Below, one piece after another: positions 36,151-47,256 of a stretch of DNA of 64,000 nt (position 1 is its first letter; every line of letters begins with the position of its first letter). This DNA is from Certhia americana (Eukaryota; Chordata; Aves; Passeriformes; Certhiidae), in assembly GCA_018697195.1 (NCBI GenBank), contig CM031857.1:68784195-68848194 (forward strand), given 5' to 3'. Under the pieces are notes generated by a model that made no database searches, was not told the DNA's origin, and worked only from the letters and a program-made list of their open reading frames with translations. The position numbers and the translations under genes are program-made.

Positions 36151-37761
36151 TGTTTTTAATGTGGTTTTAAATGCCAAAGCATGTTGGGCAAGGAATTTGT
36201 TTTCTACTTTATTTACAAGTAAGAAGATAAAAATAATGACAATCTTTTAATAAGAATTGTCTTAAAAAAGATAAAGAGAAAATACTTCTCACTGACTTCA
36301 CTGTAATGCACTTCTGTTAGTTATACTGCAGCTAAAAGGATGACTGGAAAATTTTGGCTAGTATTTCTTGAGTTACCCTCAATTAATCATGGCAATGATT
36401 AAAAATAAGCATTCCATTATTTAATGTACACTCAACTATGTGCCTGTCAGTAAAGCAAACTAACTGCTGAGGTCAGAATACCTCTGGTTCATGTTCCTTC
36501 TAAATAATAGTCCAGTGGTGGCAGCAACGTCTAGTTGTTAGAAACTAAAAGAAGTGCCCTTGAAATATTTCAAATACTCTCATGTACTTGAAAGTGAAAC
36601 ACTCATTTAATAAAAGTATAATCTTGAACAATAGAAAGTGTTAGTGATTAAAACAAGTAATCTTTTGAAACATAGCTTCTCCTTCTCTTTCTTTGTACCC
36701 TTTGTAACCAGAAAAAGCTCCACAACATGAGTGAATTTTGCAGGCACCTCTGAGTTCTGTATTTAGAATTCAGTGGCTGGATACCTATGGTATTTTCAAG
36801 GAGATGGGAGACATTGACTTAAACCAAGGACTGAAACCACTAGAACAGGTTCTTAAGCATAATCTCACTCCCATTCTTCTCTTCTGCTCCTTCAGTTTCT
36901 CCTTTTCTCTAGGAAAGTGTTTGATTAAAAAGAAGAGCTCTCTTGCTTTTTGCTTTTTTACCTGTTTAGGGTCAGATCAGATTCCTTTTCTTAGAACAAG
37001 TAGTACCCTCCTCCACAAGAGTCCTTAAGATTACAGTAGGAACTATTGGCAGTGTGCAGTGTTCCTTGGTACTAGTTGTATCCTGGTCAATTAAATGCAA
37101 GAGGGTCACCTATACAAGATGTTTCCATTATGTATTACAAGTGTACAATTATCAAGGGCAGTCTGGACATGTAAAGCAGTGTCACTGAAATGAAAAGGAG
37201 GTAGCATGAGCTGAGCAAGCTTTTCCAGGATCCTGAACATGGGTGTGAGTAACCAGACTGTGTAGAAACGTGTGCTAGAGTGGTATGGTGGTATGAGTAC
37301 CAAAGAGCCTCATTGGAGCTACTTCTTTTCTTGGAACTGCTTTTAAGCTTTCAAATTTATTTTTTTTTTAACAAAAATTTAGTCTAGAAATAGCCCATCA
37401 AAAAGCTTATGTGGTGTATCTTTTGAAATTTAGACAGATGAGACCTTGTTATATTATTTGTTTCTGTCTCTGACCAGTTGTTGGTCAGATTCTTTGTTAC
37501 CTTTGTTCTGCTCTGAATATCTTGGGTGTTTTATATTCTTCCTTGTGGCACAAATGGCCTATTACTGTCTGACTCTGTAGATCAGAACACAGCTCAGTAC
37601 CCCACAACCTGGGTACTACTATTGTAATACAAATAATAATTTCAACATTACATTAAATAAAAATCTTCTATCTCTCTGTGGCTAAATTATACTGAAGTCA
37701 AAACCTAATGTCAAAAAAAGAACAATACAGCTAATACAGCTTATTAAAATTTGAACTAATA
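36151..37761. other. AT-rich noncoding stretch
   Basis: No exon seen; frames reach 96 codons (36738-37028). Around 37575-37650 the string TGGGTACTACTATTGTAATACAAATAATAATT resembles the tail of ancient CR1/L3-type LINEs, but the match is short and uncertain. Confidence 0.6.
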
Positions 37762-37784
37762 CCTCCCCCCCCCCCACCCACCCC
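37762..37784. repeat. C-rich tract (G-quadruplex motif on the minus strand)
   Basis: CC, T, eleven C, then ACCCACCCC. The minus strand therefore has at least four G runs of three or more with one-base loops, which fits the standard G-quadruplex pattern. The C strand fits an i-motif. Confidence 0.85.
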
Positions 37785-38387
37785 GTTACACACTTGAGAT
37801 ATAGAAGCACTTTGTACATTCATACCAAATTTGTCAAATCAGTTTCCAGGGGGGTTGGAATGATAGGGAAGAGCTTGGTTACTGAACCAAAGAGTCTGTG
37901 ACTCTGTCAGTTCTAGCAATAGTTATTAAGATCTTTTTATTTTCTGAAAACTCCTCAGCCTCTTTAGGTCCAGCAAAGCTATTACTCCCCCAAGAGAAGA
38001 TTATATTAGCAAAACCACCACTGGCTTGCCTCTGAGGTGACAATACTTCCTACAGTGGACAGGCTCAGGCTCATTTCTATATCTGAAGGTGCTACTGCCT
38101 AGATACCTATGGTCAATACATCACCCCCTCTGTTTTTATAGTATTTGGTGACTTGATTTCACCTGCTTGAGACAAACAAAGAGTTCAGAATTTTTAAAGG
38201 TAGAGTCAAAAAGTTAGTTCGTGGCAAAAACCAGTCTGATTTTGTAAATTTCTCAGTGCATATATTTATATGCTCCCGTATATTTGATCTACAGTCAGCT
38301 TGTTCTCCTTAGTGAACCAGCTTGCCTATTGACCTGTGTTTGATTTTAAGCCCTGGGAGCTCATTGGTTTCCTTTCCAAACAGTTTC
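37785..38387. other. AT-rich noncoding stretch, nothing recognised
   Basis: Stop-dense on both strands with no repeat family or RNA gene recognised. Confidence 0.65.
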
Positions 38388-38410
38388 TTTTTTTTTTTTT
38401 TTTTTTTTTT
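38388..38410. repeat. poly(T) tract, 23 T
   Basis: An uninterrupted run of 23 T after CAGTTTC and before CTTTTTATA. It could be the reversed tail of a retrocopy, but no body is recognisable to its left. Confidence 0.95.
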
Positions 38411-38779
38411 CTTTTTATATTTCTGGAATATGAGCATGGACCCCAAAAGCCCTGTTTGGCTAAAAATGCGTCTGAAATTCAGCTAATAGGGGCCTGTGAT
38501 GTGTTTCTTTCCTTGCTAGCCTAAGTCAGCATGTGGGTACAATTTTGCTCTTTGAAAGTTTTGCACATGAATTCATGAGTTAATCTAAATTAGCAGAGAA
38601 AACATTGGCAGAATTGCCTACCTCTTGTTAGCCTGAGAGTTGGGAGCACATGAAGGCTCTCAAATCTGCATCTCCCACATGGCATCCCACTGCTGTGCCC
38701 ACTTGAGTCAAAGGGCAAGAAGCAAGTACTCCTTTGAAGTACTACCTTAAACAAGAGATAAGAAACAGTAAACTTAACT
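38411..38779. other. Noncoding stretch, nothing recognised
   Basis: AT-rich to mixed composition, no exon or repeat family seen. Confidence 0.6.
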
Positions 38780-39135
38780 GAAGCCTAGCTGATGGCAAAC
38801 AATTCTGTCTTCTCATGCACAATGAGCAATTGCTGAAACTGTCTTTCAACCTGCGTAATGTAATCATGACCGCAATCAACCTAGCCCAGTCTCTTTTTTT
38901 GCTCTTCCCATGTTATTTTTTTACTTCAGCAGATTTTCCCTGCAAAGCTGAGTGATAAGACTTTGCAATTGCATCCATGTGTCTGAAGAAAGAGTGCACC
39001 AGGTAATGACAGGTTTTGTCACTGGTGGTGGTGGCTGTAACCAGTTTCCGAGCTTCCTGTTCCTGAACGATATTGCATTGGCTTCCTGCAATTACACAAT
39101 ACATTGTCATGCAGATTTGCCATGGGTCACTGCGT
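38780..39135. promoter_or_regulatory. Candidate conserved noncoding element
   Basis: A high-complexity block with CpG-retaining strings (CCTGCGTAATGTAATCATGACCG, GTTTCCGAGC, GAACGATATTGCATTGG). It has several CCAAT/ATTG-like and C/EBP-like TTGCAATTGCA motifs and remains open on both strands for over 60 codons (38952-39137 plus, 38913-39110 minus). Either a conserved regulatory element or, less likely, a short exon; no acceptor/donor pair convinced me. Confidence 0.28.
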
Positions 39136-41085
39136 AGGGATAGGAAATTTCAGAGGTTTCTGTTGAACCTGTCAGGTTGGCAGATCTAACATAATGTTGG
39201 GATCCCCTCCAGCATTCCTCCCTGTAGTCCACACAGCTTATTGCAGGCTCTCTCTGAAAAGGGGGTGTAAAACAAGTTGTACTATTCCCCTGGGCAAATG
39301 CCCCAAATGCCTGTTTTAGATGCAGACATTGAGTTTTCAGTTCCTTCAGGGAATGATTAGCCCTGAAGGCTTGCAGGAAAACAAGCTGAAGGAAACTGCA
39401 GGGATACAGAGGAGTTTATTTTAAGAATACAGGAGAGTTTGAGATCCTAATGGGCTCAGTCTATCTTTCTCTGAAACAGGGTTATTACAAACATGCACAT
39501 ATACAGCTACAGTCTTGGAATGAAAGGAGAAAGACAGTGAATGTGTGTGTGCAGCTTTTTCATTAAGGTGTGGCTTTTTTATTAAATTGCCAAGGACAAA
39601 TCTGGGAAAGAGATGTGCTTCCTCATGCTCAGGAGTTGGCATTTAGCAGAGGTCTTGTTATGTATCTAAAGTCAGGGGAAATATCCAATAAAGCAAAGAG
39701 ATGAGGAAGAGATAGCAGAAAAAATATTTAGGTTAAGTTTAGAAAGGGTAAGTTGAGAACAGAATCCAAGCTAACATAAGCAAGGAAGGAACCAGTCACA
39801 GTCTGTCTGCAATTTAGAAAACCTCACTCATTCAAAGGAAATGACAATGCATTTGTAGCACACATCTCATGCTGGTACTGTAATATAAGCCATGTATATT
39901 CAGAAGTGCAAATGCAGATTGCATTTAGTATGGAAAAAGCCATGATTTGGAGATTTTATGACAAAGCTAAGCTTAGGAACTAAGCCTAGGTTTAGGAACA
40001 GATATATCCTGAGTTTTATCAGAATGTACAGTGGTGTGCTATAATAACATTAGACAGTGTTTTGGAGATGTATAAAAGCTGCTTGCCCTCAGTTTCCATC
40101 CTTTACTGTGTTATTTTTGTATATATAAAAAATCAATTAAATTGTGTAGCAAATGCAAGTGATTTCAAAGGACAGTAGCCATGTTTCATGATGTTCTTTT
40201 CAGAGGACCTTAAAAATTTTTTTTCCTATTTAAGGGAATTGTCTCTGAAAAGAGTTCACACTCTCCCTGCCTTTACAACAGACAAACTCATCGTCTATGA
40301 CAGCATCAGCAATTATCTCTGTTAACCATTCCTCTGCTCTTCAGGGATACAGAGTTACAGGTTTTACAGTTTGTGAATATTTAAAAAACTGAAAGAAAAA
40401 GGTAAAAAAACATTCAACAGGTCTAGGAATATTATGGTTTCTATTTCACCTCCTTTCACTTAAGTATTCTGCTCAAGGCAGGAGTTCTGGTCTGGGCAAC
40501 CTAGAATTCTTACCTGTGGGGTTACTGTGGTAGAAGAAGGAAGCATGTATTTATATTCCTGCCTTGTTTTAAGCACTTAGTAAAGCTGCTGATATGAAAA
40601 TCCTTCCCCCCTCCCCCACTTTTTCTCTGTTAAGTTGTTGAACCTACAGAAATTGTTTTTTAAACTTGATCTCCACTGTCTCTCCTCAGATATCTGTTCC
40701 TCCTTTCTGTGTCCCCACTGCTGCAATTATCTTCTTGAAGCTATATAGTGGGAAGCACAGGCCAGACATTCACCGAATGGACTCATTTACTAATCATTCA
40801 TTCTCTTTTGTAAGAATGACAAATTTACTGGCTTGTGTCTGGACAAGAGTTTTCTGAGCAGATCCTACACGTCAGCATTTCTGAGGTTGAAGAGATCCTG
40901 AAGATGAGAAAAACGCTGTCTTCCTCCATTAGCAGTGCTTCTCCACTAATCTACTGATTACCCGGAGTAGCCAGAGTAGCCAAAATGTGGATTATGCCCT
41001 GGCACAGGCTTCGTGCATGCAGAACATCTTAACTCCTGTCATGGTAGAGGACTGTGTTCTAACAAGCTGGTTGAAACTTATGCTT
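39136..41085. other. AT-rich noncoding stretch, no gene seen
   Basis: Frames are below 75 codons. No LINE, LTR or RNA gene was recognised. GGAGTAGCCAGAGTAGCCA near 40964 is a small 9-bp tandem repeat. Confidence 0.65.
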
Positions 41086-41133
41086 CAGCTTGCCATGGTA
41101 TGTTTATTTAAAGGCTTAACAGCTTGCCATGGT
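41086..41133. repeat. 14-bp direct repeat, 34 bp apart
   Basis: CAGCTTGCCATGGT occurs at 41086-41099 and again at 41120-41133. The intervening 20 bp are unrelated. It may be a local tandem duplication whose spacer diverged, or a coincidence. Confidence 0.8.
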
Positions 41134-42172
41134 TACATTTGATGTTATTATTAATAGGAAGTGTTTTGTTTTGACTCTCTTTCCTGCCTGACTTAGAGTC
41201 CTTTTTTACATCATGGCCATCCCCAGACATCTAAATGCACCTTCCTTCAATGCCTTTCCACACCTTCTGCAGTCACAGAAGCCTGCATGACAAGGTAGGC
41301 AGCACAGGAATAACCGCAGATAAAATCTAGGCCAAAATGCTCACGGCGTCTGCATTGTGCTGGCCTGATTTGAAAACTTCTGTTTGGAACAACTTTTCAC
41401 ATATAAAAATATTCTTTAAACCTCAGCACTCTTTCTCTCCCCCAACAGAGACAGAGTCTGGTAGAAAGTCTTTCTGGGGTATTTTGCAGGGAAATTCAAG
41501 ATTCATCTGTCTTTTCAGCTAGAAGAATGTGATAAATGATGGCCTTAAAATGAAACTTTTGTCAGAAAAATAGAAATTAAATGCCTACATTTCTGTGAAG
41601 AAAATCAGACTCACACAAACTCTTTATACTTCACTGGAATTAAATTTTAGACTGAAAGAATATGCCTGAACCAAAATTAAGTTCTGTGAATGTGAATAGC
41701 ATGACTCTTCTCAACCCTAACAGAAGCTTCTGGGTCAGCCTGACTTAGTTTACCCCAAAGAGGGCCATTTAGTAGGCATTTAGTTGATTGGTGTAACTAA
41801 ATTCCAAAAACAAGTACAGTAACTGTGGTAGGCTGATGAATATAACTAAACTGCTGTTCTCTAAACAGTCACATAGCTAAATATCATTTAGGCAGCTTGG
41901 CTTAAATTACCTTGGAACAAGTTACTGTGAAAGGGAAATGAAAGCATATAAATGAGTCTGAGACACTTGTATTCATTTGAGGAGAAGTGAGGGAAACAAT
42001 TAAGATAAACCAGAAAATGGCAGGCCTGTCGAGCCATATGGCCTTTTCCTGTTCCTAACACTTCTTTTGTTTAACTTTTCCAAAGCAATTTTGTCACTAT
42101 TACTACTGTGGTTGTTTCAGTTTTAAACATGTTTTCCTAGCATTCAATCTTTTCCCCAGCTGCCCCTGACTT
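41134..42172. other. AT-rich noncoding stretch, nothing recognised
   Basis: One 61-codon frame near 41337 begins TTTCTCCCCCAACAG-like text further right, but no exon structure is supported. No repeat family recognised. Confidence 0.6.
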
Positions 42173-42210
42173 AAAAAAAAAAAAAAAGAAAAAAAAAGAA
42201 AAAAAAGAGG
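42173..42210. repeat. A-rich tract with G interruptions
   Basis: Runs of about 15, 9 and 8 A are separated by single G residues and end GAGG. The whole tract is purine on this strand. Confidence 0.9.
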
Positions 42211-42829
42211 AAACTAAAAACGTGTCAACCCAATTAAAAATAAATGTTAGAAATATCTTTAAGGTTCTCTTTGGCTCATGTTGCCTTTAAAACTTTACAC
42301 TGTATGCTAGTTTCTTTTGTTTCTGCTTTCTGCCTGTTTTACCCAGCTGTTGGGCACTCCTATGTTCTTCTGTAGCAAAACAGATGCAGACTACAGATCA
42401 CATGGACTGCTTCATTTGAATGAAAGCAGCTTTGGTCATTAATCCTGTCTATAAGCTCTTCGGCTTTTTTTTTAAACAAGTTGTCTTTTTTAAAAATTTT
42501 TTTAATTCTGGCTTTTAACCACGGTTTTCAAAAAATTGAGAAACAGATCTAAAAAAACTGTGAGAGATGGAGATCAAGCAGGCTGCTGCAAGCTTTGAAG
42601 CATAAAAAATAAAGGGGAAAAAAAGAGGCTTTTATTGTCAGGAAATGGCAAATACCTAGCTCAGTTTAACAATTCTGTCTGGCTGTAAGATAGGGAAGTA
42701 ATGCCTTTGGCAGTACATAAACTCTTGTTTTCTTGCCCTTTGTCTTCCGGCGTAAAACACTGTTGAAAAAATCACCTGTCCATAGCAAAGTTAAACTCCT
42801 GGCTTTAACACAATTGCATGGGAACTTTG
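42211..42829. other. AT-rich noncoding stretch before the CpG-rich island
   Basis: Contains ATTTTTTTAATT-like runs and a GGCTTTTATTGTCAGGAAATGG segment of higher complexity. No exon seen. Some of this may belong to the conserved-element candidate that follows. Confidence 0.55.
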
Positions 42830-43340
42830 GTTTATTAATGAATACAACATACCCTCTTTGATTTGAATGCTTTCAGAGCGCTGAAAAGATTCAAAAGGCA
42901 TCGCTTCCTGCACCAGCGGCGTGCCTTTATACATCTCAGTGGTTCACCCCTACCCAGCTGCTATATCTCATTAACAAGCGTTTGGCCAGCGCAGCAAACT
43001 TCGCAGTGTTGACACTTGAAAGGCCCAGGCAGGCGCTGGCAGGCTATCAGCTATGGCAACAGGAAACTGCCCCAAGACAACACTGAGAAAACAGCAGCTG
43101 CAGAAGCCAAAAGCAAAAGAGGACAGGGAGAGCTAGGTGTTTCCAGGCTGCACTGTTTTCCATATGGGCTGTTTGTGCAGCAGAGCAATGCCAAGGGAGG
43201 GGAGGAGAAGAAAAAGAAAAGAAAGGTCTAATAAGGAGGTTGATATAAGCTCGGGTAGGCGCTGGGGCATTAAATACTTTTTTGTTACATTTTAATGGCT
43301 TCCTGAAGTCTATTTTCATGCAAATAAAAGCCTGTCTGTC
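42830..43340. promoter_or_regulatory. Best conserved regulatory-element candidate (CpG cluster, octamer)
   Basis: Between 42880 and 43035 I count about eight CpGs (AGCGCT, CATCGCTTCC, AGCGGCGTGCC, AAGCGTTTGG, CAGCGCAGC, TTCGCAG, GGCGCTGG) in a window where hundreds of bases often have none. Further right are a CArG-like CCATATGGGC at 43160-43169, GCTCGGGTAGGCGCTGGGG and a perfect POU octamer ATGCAAAT at 43318-43325. GGCGCTGG occurs twice. No repeat family matches. The minus frame across it (43047-43487, 146 codons) lacks splice context. Enhancer or distal promoter is an inference; conservation was not tested. Confidence 0.4.
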
Positions 43341-43800
43341 TAACGAGTGCACAAAAGCCAGGCCTGGGTGCCAGTTTCCTGAACCATTCTGGCCGGGGGT
43401 GGCTGGAACCTGCCACCCTTCCCTAAGGGACATGCTGGCCTTGTCCCTTTGCTTGCAGCACGTTCTCTCTGCAGACATGTCGGACACTTACGTCCCACCA
43501 CTTGGTACCATTATACCCTGAACCACGATGGCTGCAGCCTTCAGCCCCAAACAACCTGTGTTTCCCAAGAGCCACTGGAGGGCTGAGGACCAAGCCTGTT
43601 AGCCAAAGTGGGCCACCTGCTCTGCTGCTGCCCTGCCCCAGGCAAAATGTGCTTTTCACCAGCTTTGTGTCACACAGAGAGCTACAGAGCTCAGAGGGGA
43701 GGCGTGGGGGATCCTACAGGAGGCAGCACAGTGAGTGCCACTGTACATGGGGACAGAGGGAGCTTGGTGTCAACTGAGGGTGAAAGGATGAATGAGTACA
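43341..43800. other. GC-elevated flank of unknown nature
   Basis: Markedly GC-richer than its surroundings (TGGCCGGGGGTGGCTGG, TCGGACACTTACGTCCC). Several frames of 70-146 codons overlap here on both strands, as expected from low stop density rather than coding. No AATAAA, signal peptide or domain was identified. Confidence 0.5.
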
Positions 43801-46800
43801 GGAACGTTGAATGTGGAGCATTGAAATTAAGATCCTTATCCCTGTCGTGCTTCTATTCTACATATGTAAAGGAAAAGTAAACCCTGGTTGCAGTTTATCC
43901 TACCTCTTACTCTGTGTTTCCTCTGGCATACCTGGTGTACCAAGTTAACTTCAGCACATTCTGCAAACATTTGCAGCAAATCTTTAAGTAACAATGGTCA
44001 AATTCATACAACAGTATTGAAAGCAGCAGCTGCAGAAAGCAAACTGACATGAGCTCAAGACTCACCACCACCACCACCTTAACATTTTCAATGGCCTGGA
44101 AAAAACCTCTCAAATAGTTTTAAGTTTTTAATAAGGATCAGTCTTTATTTTTCCAGTGGTTCAAATGTAGCGCTAACCATAGCCATGTTTCTTCCTTCGG
44201 CTGCTTCAGGGTTTTGCAGCTGTGAGAGGCTTAAGGGCGGATGTTTAGATAATTCAAGCTTGTATTTTACATTTACAGGTAGAAGTTGTATACACTATCA
44301 CTATTACAGAAAATGGAAACTATTTTCTCAAGCCTCATGCACGTCAAGCTCTGTGGTTTATACTAAAAGTGGATTTTATAGCCTGTTGTGTACACTTCGC
44401 ATTTCCTGTGCCAAGGAACCACAAGACAGAAAACCTGAAACCTGTGAAGTTTCCCTGCTTTAGACCTTGGTGTAGCATCGTCACCAATGGCTTCCAGCAC
44501 AGCAGCACACACTTCCAGTTCTGTAATCTGTGGTTTAGCTGCAGGGTGATTCAGGTGGTGATTCAGTAGGTGGCAAGCTTCCCTCTGTCAATATTGAACT
44601 CATGTCCCACTATCCAGGTACACAGTACTGTTTAAAGGACCAACCTTCTGCTGGGGTACAAGAAGAATGCAGTCACCAAAGGCTGTTTTTCAAGATCCCA
44701 TGGCACATGTAGAAATATTAACTCTTGGGCACATGCCACTTCCAGTTTGATGGAATACATTCTGCTTAAATTTTCCTTTCCCATCCTTATGTTGGTTTGT
44801 AGTCTTGTTCTTGATGGCTTCTTTCCACATGCATTCTTTATTATAGTAGATTATTTTTCTGGATCCAAGGGACAGGGGATGGTGCTGGTATCCTGAGTAA
44901 AGCAGAAATAAATCATAGCAGGAATAATGTTAATCCTCATTATTAAAAGCTTTTTATTAATTTGTTCAAAAGTACAAGAATCTAGAGATATTTGAGATTA
45001 ATCCTGGATTCTCACATGATATCTGGTGGTAAAAGAACATGCATGTGAGAGAGCAAATGCAAATGTCAGTTTACCATGCTGCTTACTACCACTATGCAGG
45101 CCACAGGGAAATAGCACTTAATTCTAAGAAAGGCGTTTTTCTGACAAGAGTTGTATGCTGCAAGAAGTACATGCATTCATACTGTTTCCATTTTATCTAA
45201 TTAAACTGTATTATTATTATTATTTTACATTTCTGGTAAAATATTATGCATTGAAACTGATATTCCTAAAAAACTCCCATACTTCAGATGTTTGCCAGTT
45301 GAGAAGTGGCTCCTGGCAATTGAAATGAGCAATGCTTGTTCTGTGGCTGGCACCTCGCCGGAACAGAGCAGTCAGCTAACACGCTTTCATGCCAGGAGGA
45401 TGTGCATGTGCTTGCCTCAGTGTGTAACTCTCTCTCTTTTGCTCATTTGTGCAGCTTCACAGGGTTTTTCTTCCCCGCTCCTGATCAGATATTTTCATGC
45501 TTTTGTGTGAGTTATCTCTTGTTGCATAGATACAGCCTCTTCTCTCTTCTTGAGAAAGAATTGCAGTATTCCCCTTGTGACTTGCAAAGCCATATCTAGA
45601 ATATAGAGGGGTGTTTAATGATTTACTTGTCATATGTGTCACCCAAATAGGGAATTACCGGTCTGCTGAAAGAAAAAATAGAGAATTTGGAGATGCAGTG
45701 TTATTTCCCCTGAGTGCTACATTAAGACCATAAAACATTTATTGATATTGGAGTTGTTTCTTCAATGTCATGAAAAATAAAAACAACTTCCAGACAAAGC
45801 AGGCTTATAGAAATAAAAAACTCTTTTCTGATTCTGTATTAAGTCCTTATTGCTGATTTTGAGAAGCAGCAGAATATATGACAGAATATATCCTTGCTCT
45901 AAAAATGTAGAAAAAACCTGTGTATCAGTCTTGGCAGACAAAACCAGTGTTCTGGCTTGTTCATCAAAGAGCACCATTTTAAACATATGAAGATATGTGA
46001 AGACAGACATATGAGAAGCAATTACCAGGTGAGAAGATCACCAAATAGATACTTATTGTATAACTGTGATAAACTATGGCTATGTTGGAAAAGAAAACCA
46101 AAAAACCCCACCGCGAAATACAGAGCAAATCTTCTTTTAAGGAAGACTTTTTTTTTTTCTTTAACTTATGAATTAAAAGTCCCTTCCTTTATGAAATCCT
46201 ATCCTCAGATAACATGAAACATTATGTATGCTGTTTAGACTAAATTGATTAATTGTGGTGTCCTGAAAGTATTCATAGTAGAGTCTCTTTTACTCCCTCA
46301 CTGAATCTGAAAAAAAAAGTTCATCTGACCTTGCATGTTTAAAATGAAGATGTAAATTATTTTTTCCATATTATAGCTTTGATCTTTATACACAATTACT
46401 TTTATATATAGGAAGGCTAGGAGAGGATCAGAATTTCTAATTTTAAATTTTACCAGACTTTCAGGAATATGGAATATGCAAAACAAAACTACGTACCCAT
46501 CAAATAAAACATATTTATTTATTTCTGGAATTAAATTTTAAATATGAAGTTTTACCCCATATATGGAGCAAAATAAAAATATGATTTTTTTTCTCTTTCA
46601 TAAACCTAGGGTAAGATGAAACAATATATATAAGAAAATGTTAGCATTTCCTTAATTCCAAGAATTCTACTGGACAATTTTTTAAGGAAACTGTCATCTC
46701 TCAAATGTCTTTTAAAGGAATTAGGTTTTGAGGTAGTATCTTGGTCATATAGATTGTTTAGGAGTTTTTTGGGTTTGTTTTTTCACATGAGCATTTAAGA

Positions 46801-46869
46801 TTATTTCTGGTAGACAAAGCTTCTAAACTCCAAACCATGAAGCCCACAAACATTTACACATTTTCCAGC
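43801..46869. other. AT-rich noncoding stretch, no gene seen
   Basis: Small (CAC)n at 44065-44079, and (ATT)n at 45209-45224. GTGATTCAGGTGGTGATTCAG near 44546 is a 12-bp tandem duplication. Frames reach 92 codons without supporting signals. No interspersed repeat recognised. Confidence 0.6.
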
Positions 46870-47256
46870 TCATAAAATGTGCCACGAAAAAGAGCTTATT
46901 ATAGGCATATTTATTTGAAAGATTTCTTGGTGTTCTGCTTCAGGAAATGATGGCTGATTTGAAATTGAGAAAAGTGCCATAAAATGGGTTTCTTCAGCTT
47001 GATCAGGTTCAGTGAAGATCGTAAAGGACTGCAAAAGCCTGGATTCATTCAGTCTTGTGCCTTTCCAAAGCTCCTGTGAATGTTTTGTATCATTGCTGTC
47101 AGATGTGATTTTCTCTGCTGCTGCAGATGTGCACAACAGATTTACTGTTACAAGTAATAGATAGTAAATTCCTGACATAGAGGCATTTAGGGGCAATGCC
47201 AGATGTCTCATTTTAATAATACATTTGTATATCCTAGTTCCAGAGGGACAATTAAG
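46870..47256 (-). CDS. Weak candidate exon, secreted or membrane-like peptide
   Basis: On the minus strand a frame opens right after an acceptor look-alike (TTTATCTTTATTGTTCACAG, AG at 47258-47257) and stays open for about 128 codons to TGA. An ATG at 47211-47209 or one 11 codons on starts a peptide with a hydrophobic stretch (YYLLLVTVNLLC) followed by TSAAA, a plausible signal-peptide cleavage region. It then has a polar tail with two N-glycosylation sequons (NDT, NES). No mature Cys framework, domain or donor site is evident. I recognise no family. A chance frame in AT-rich DNA is the more likely explanation. Confidence 0.17.
   Translation of the reverse strand, partial: LNCPSGTRIYKCIIKMRHLALPLNASMSGIYYLLLVTVNLLCTSAAAEKITSDSNDTKHSQELWKGTRLNESRLLQSFTIFTEPDQAEETHFMALFSISNQPSFPEAEHQEIFQINMPIISSFSWHIL

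Noticed and set aside
46729..46740. TGAGGTAGTA, identical to the first ten bases of let-7
   Set aside because: The following bases diverge from let-7 and no complementary arm (CTATACAA-like) lies within hairpin distance downstream, so it is a chance seed match.
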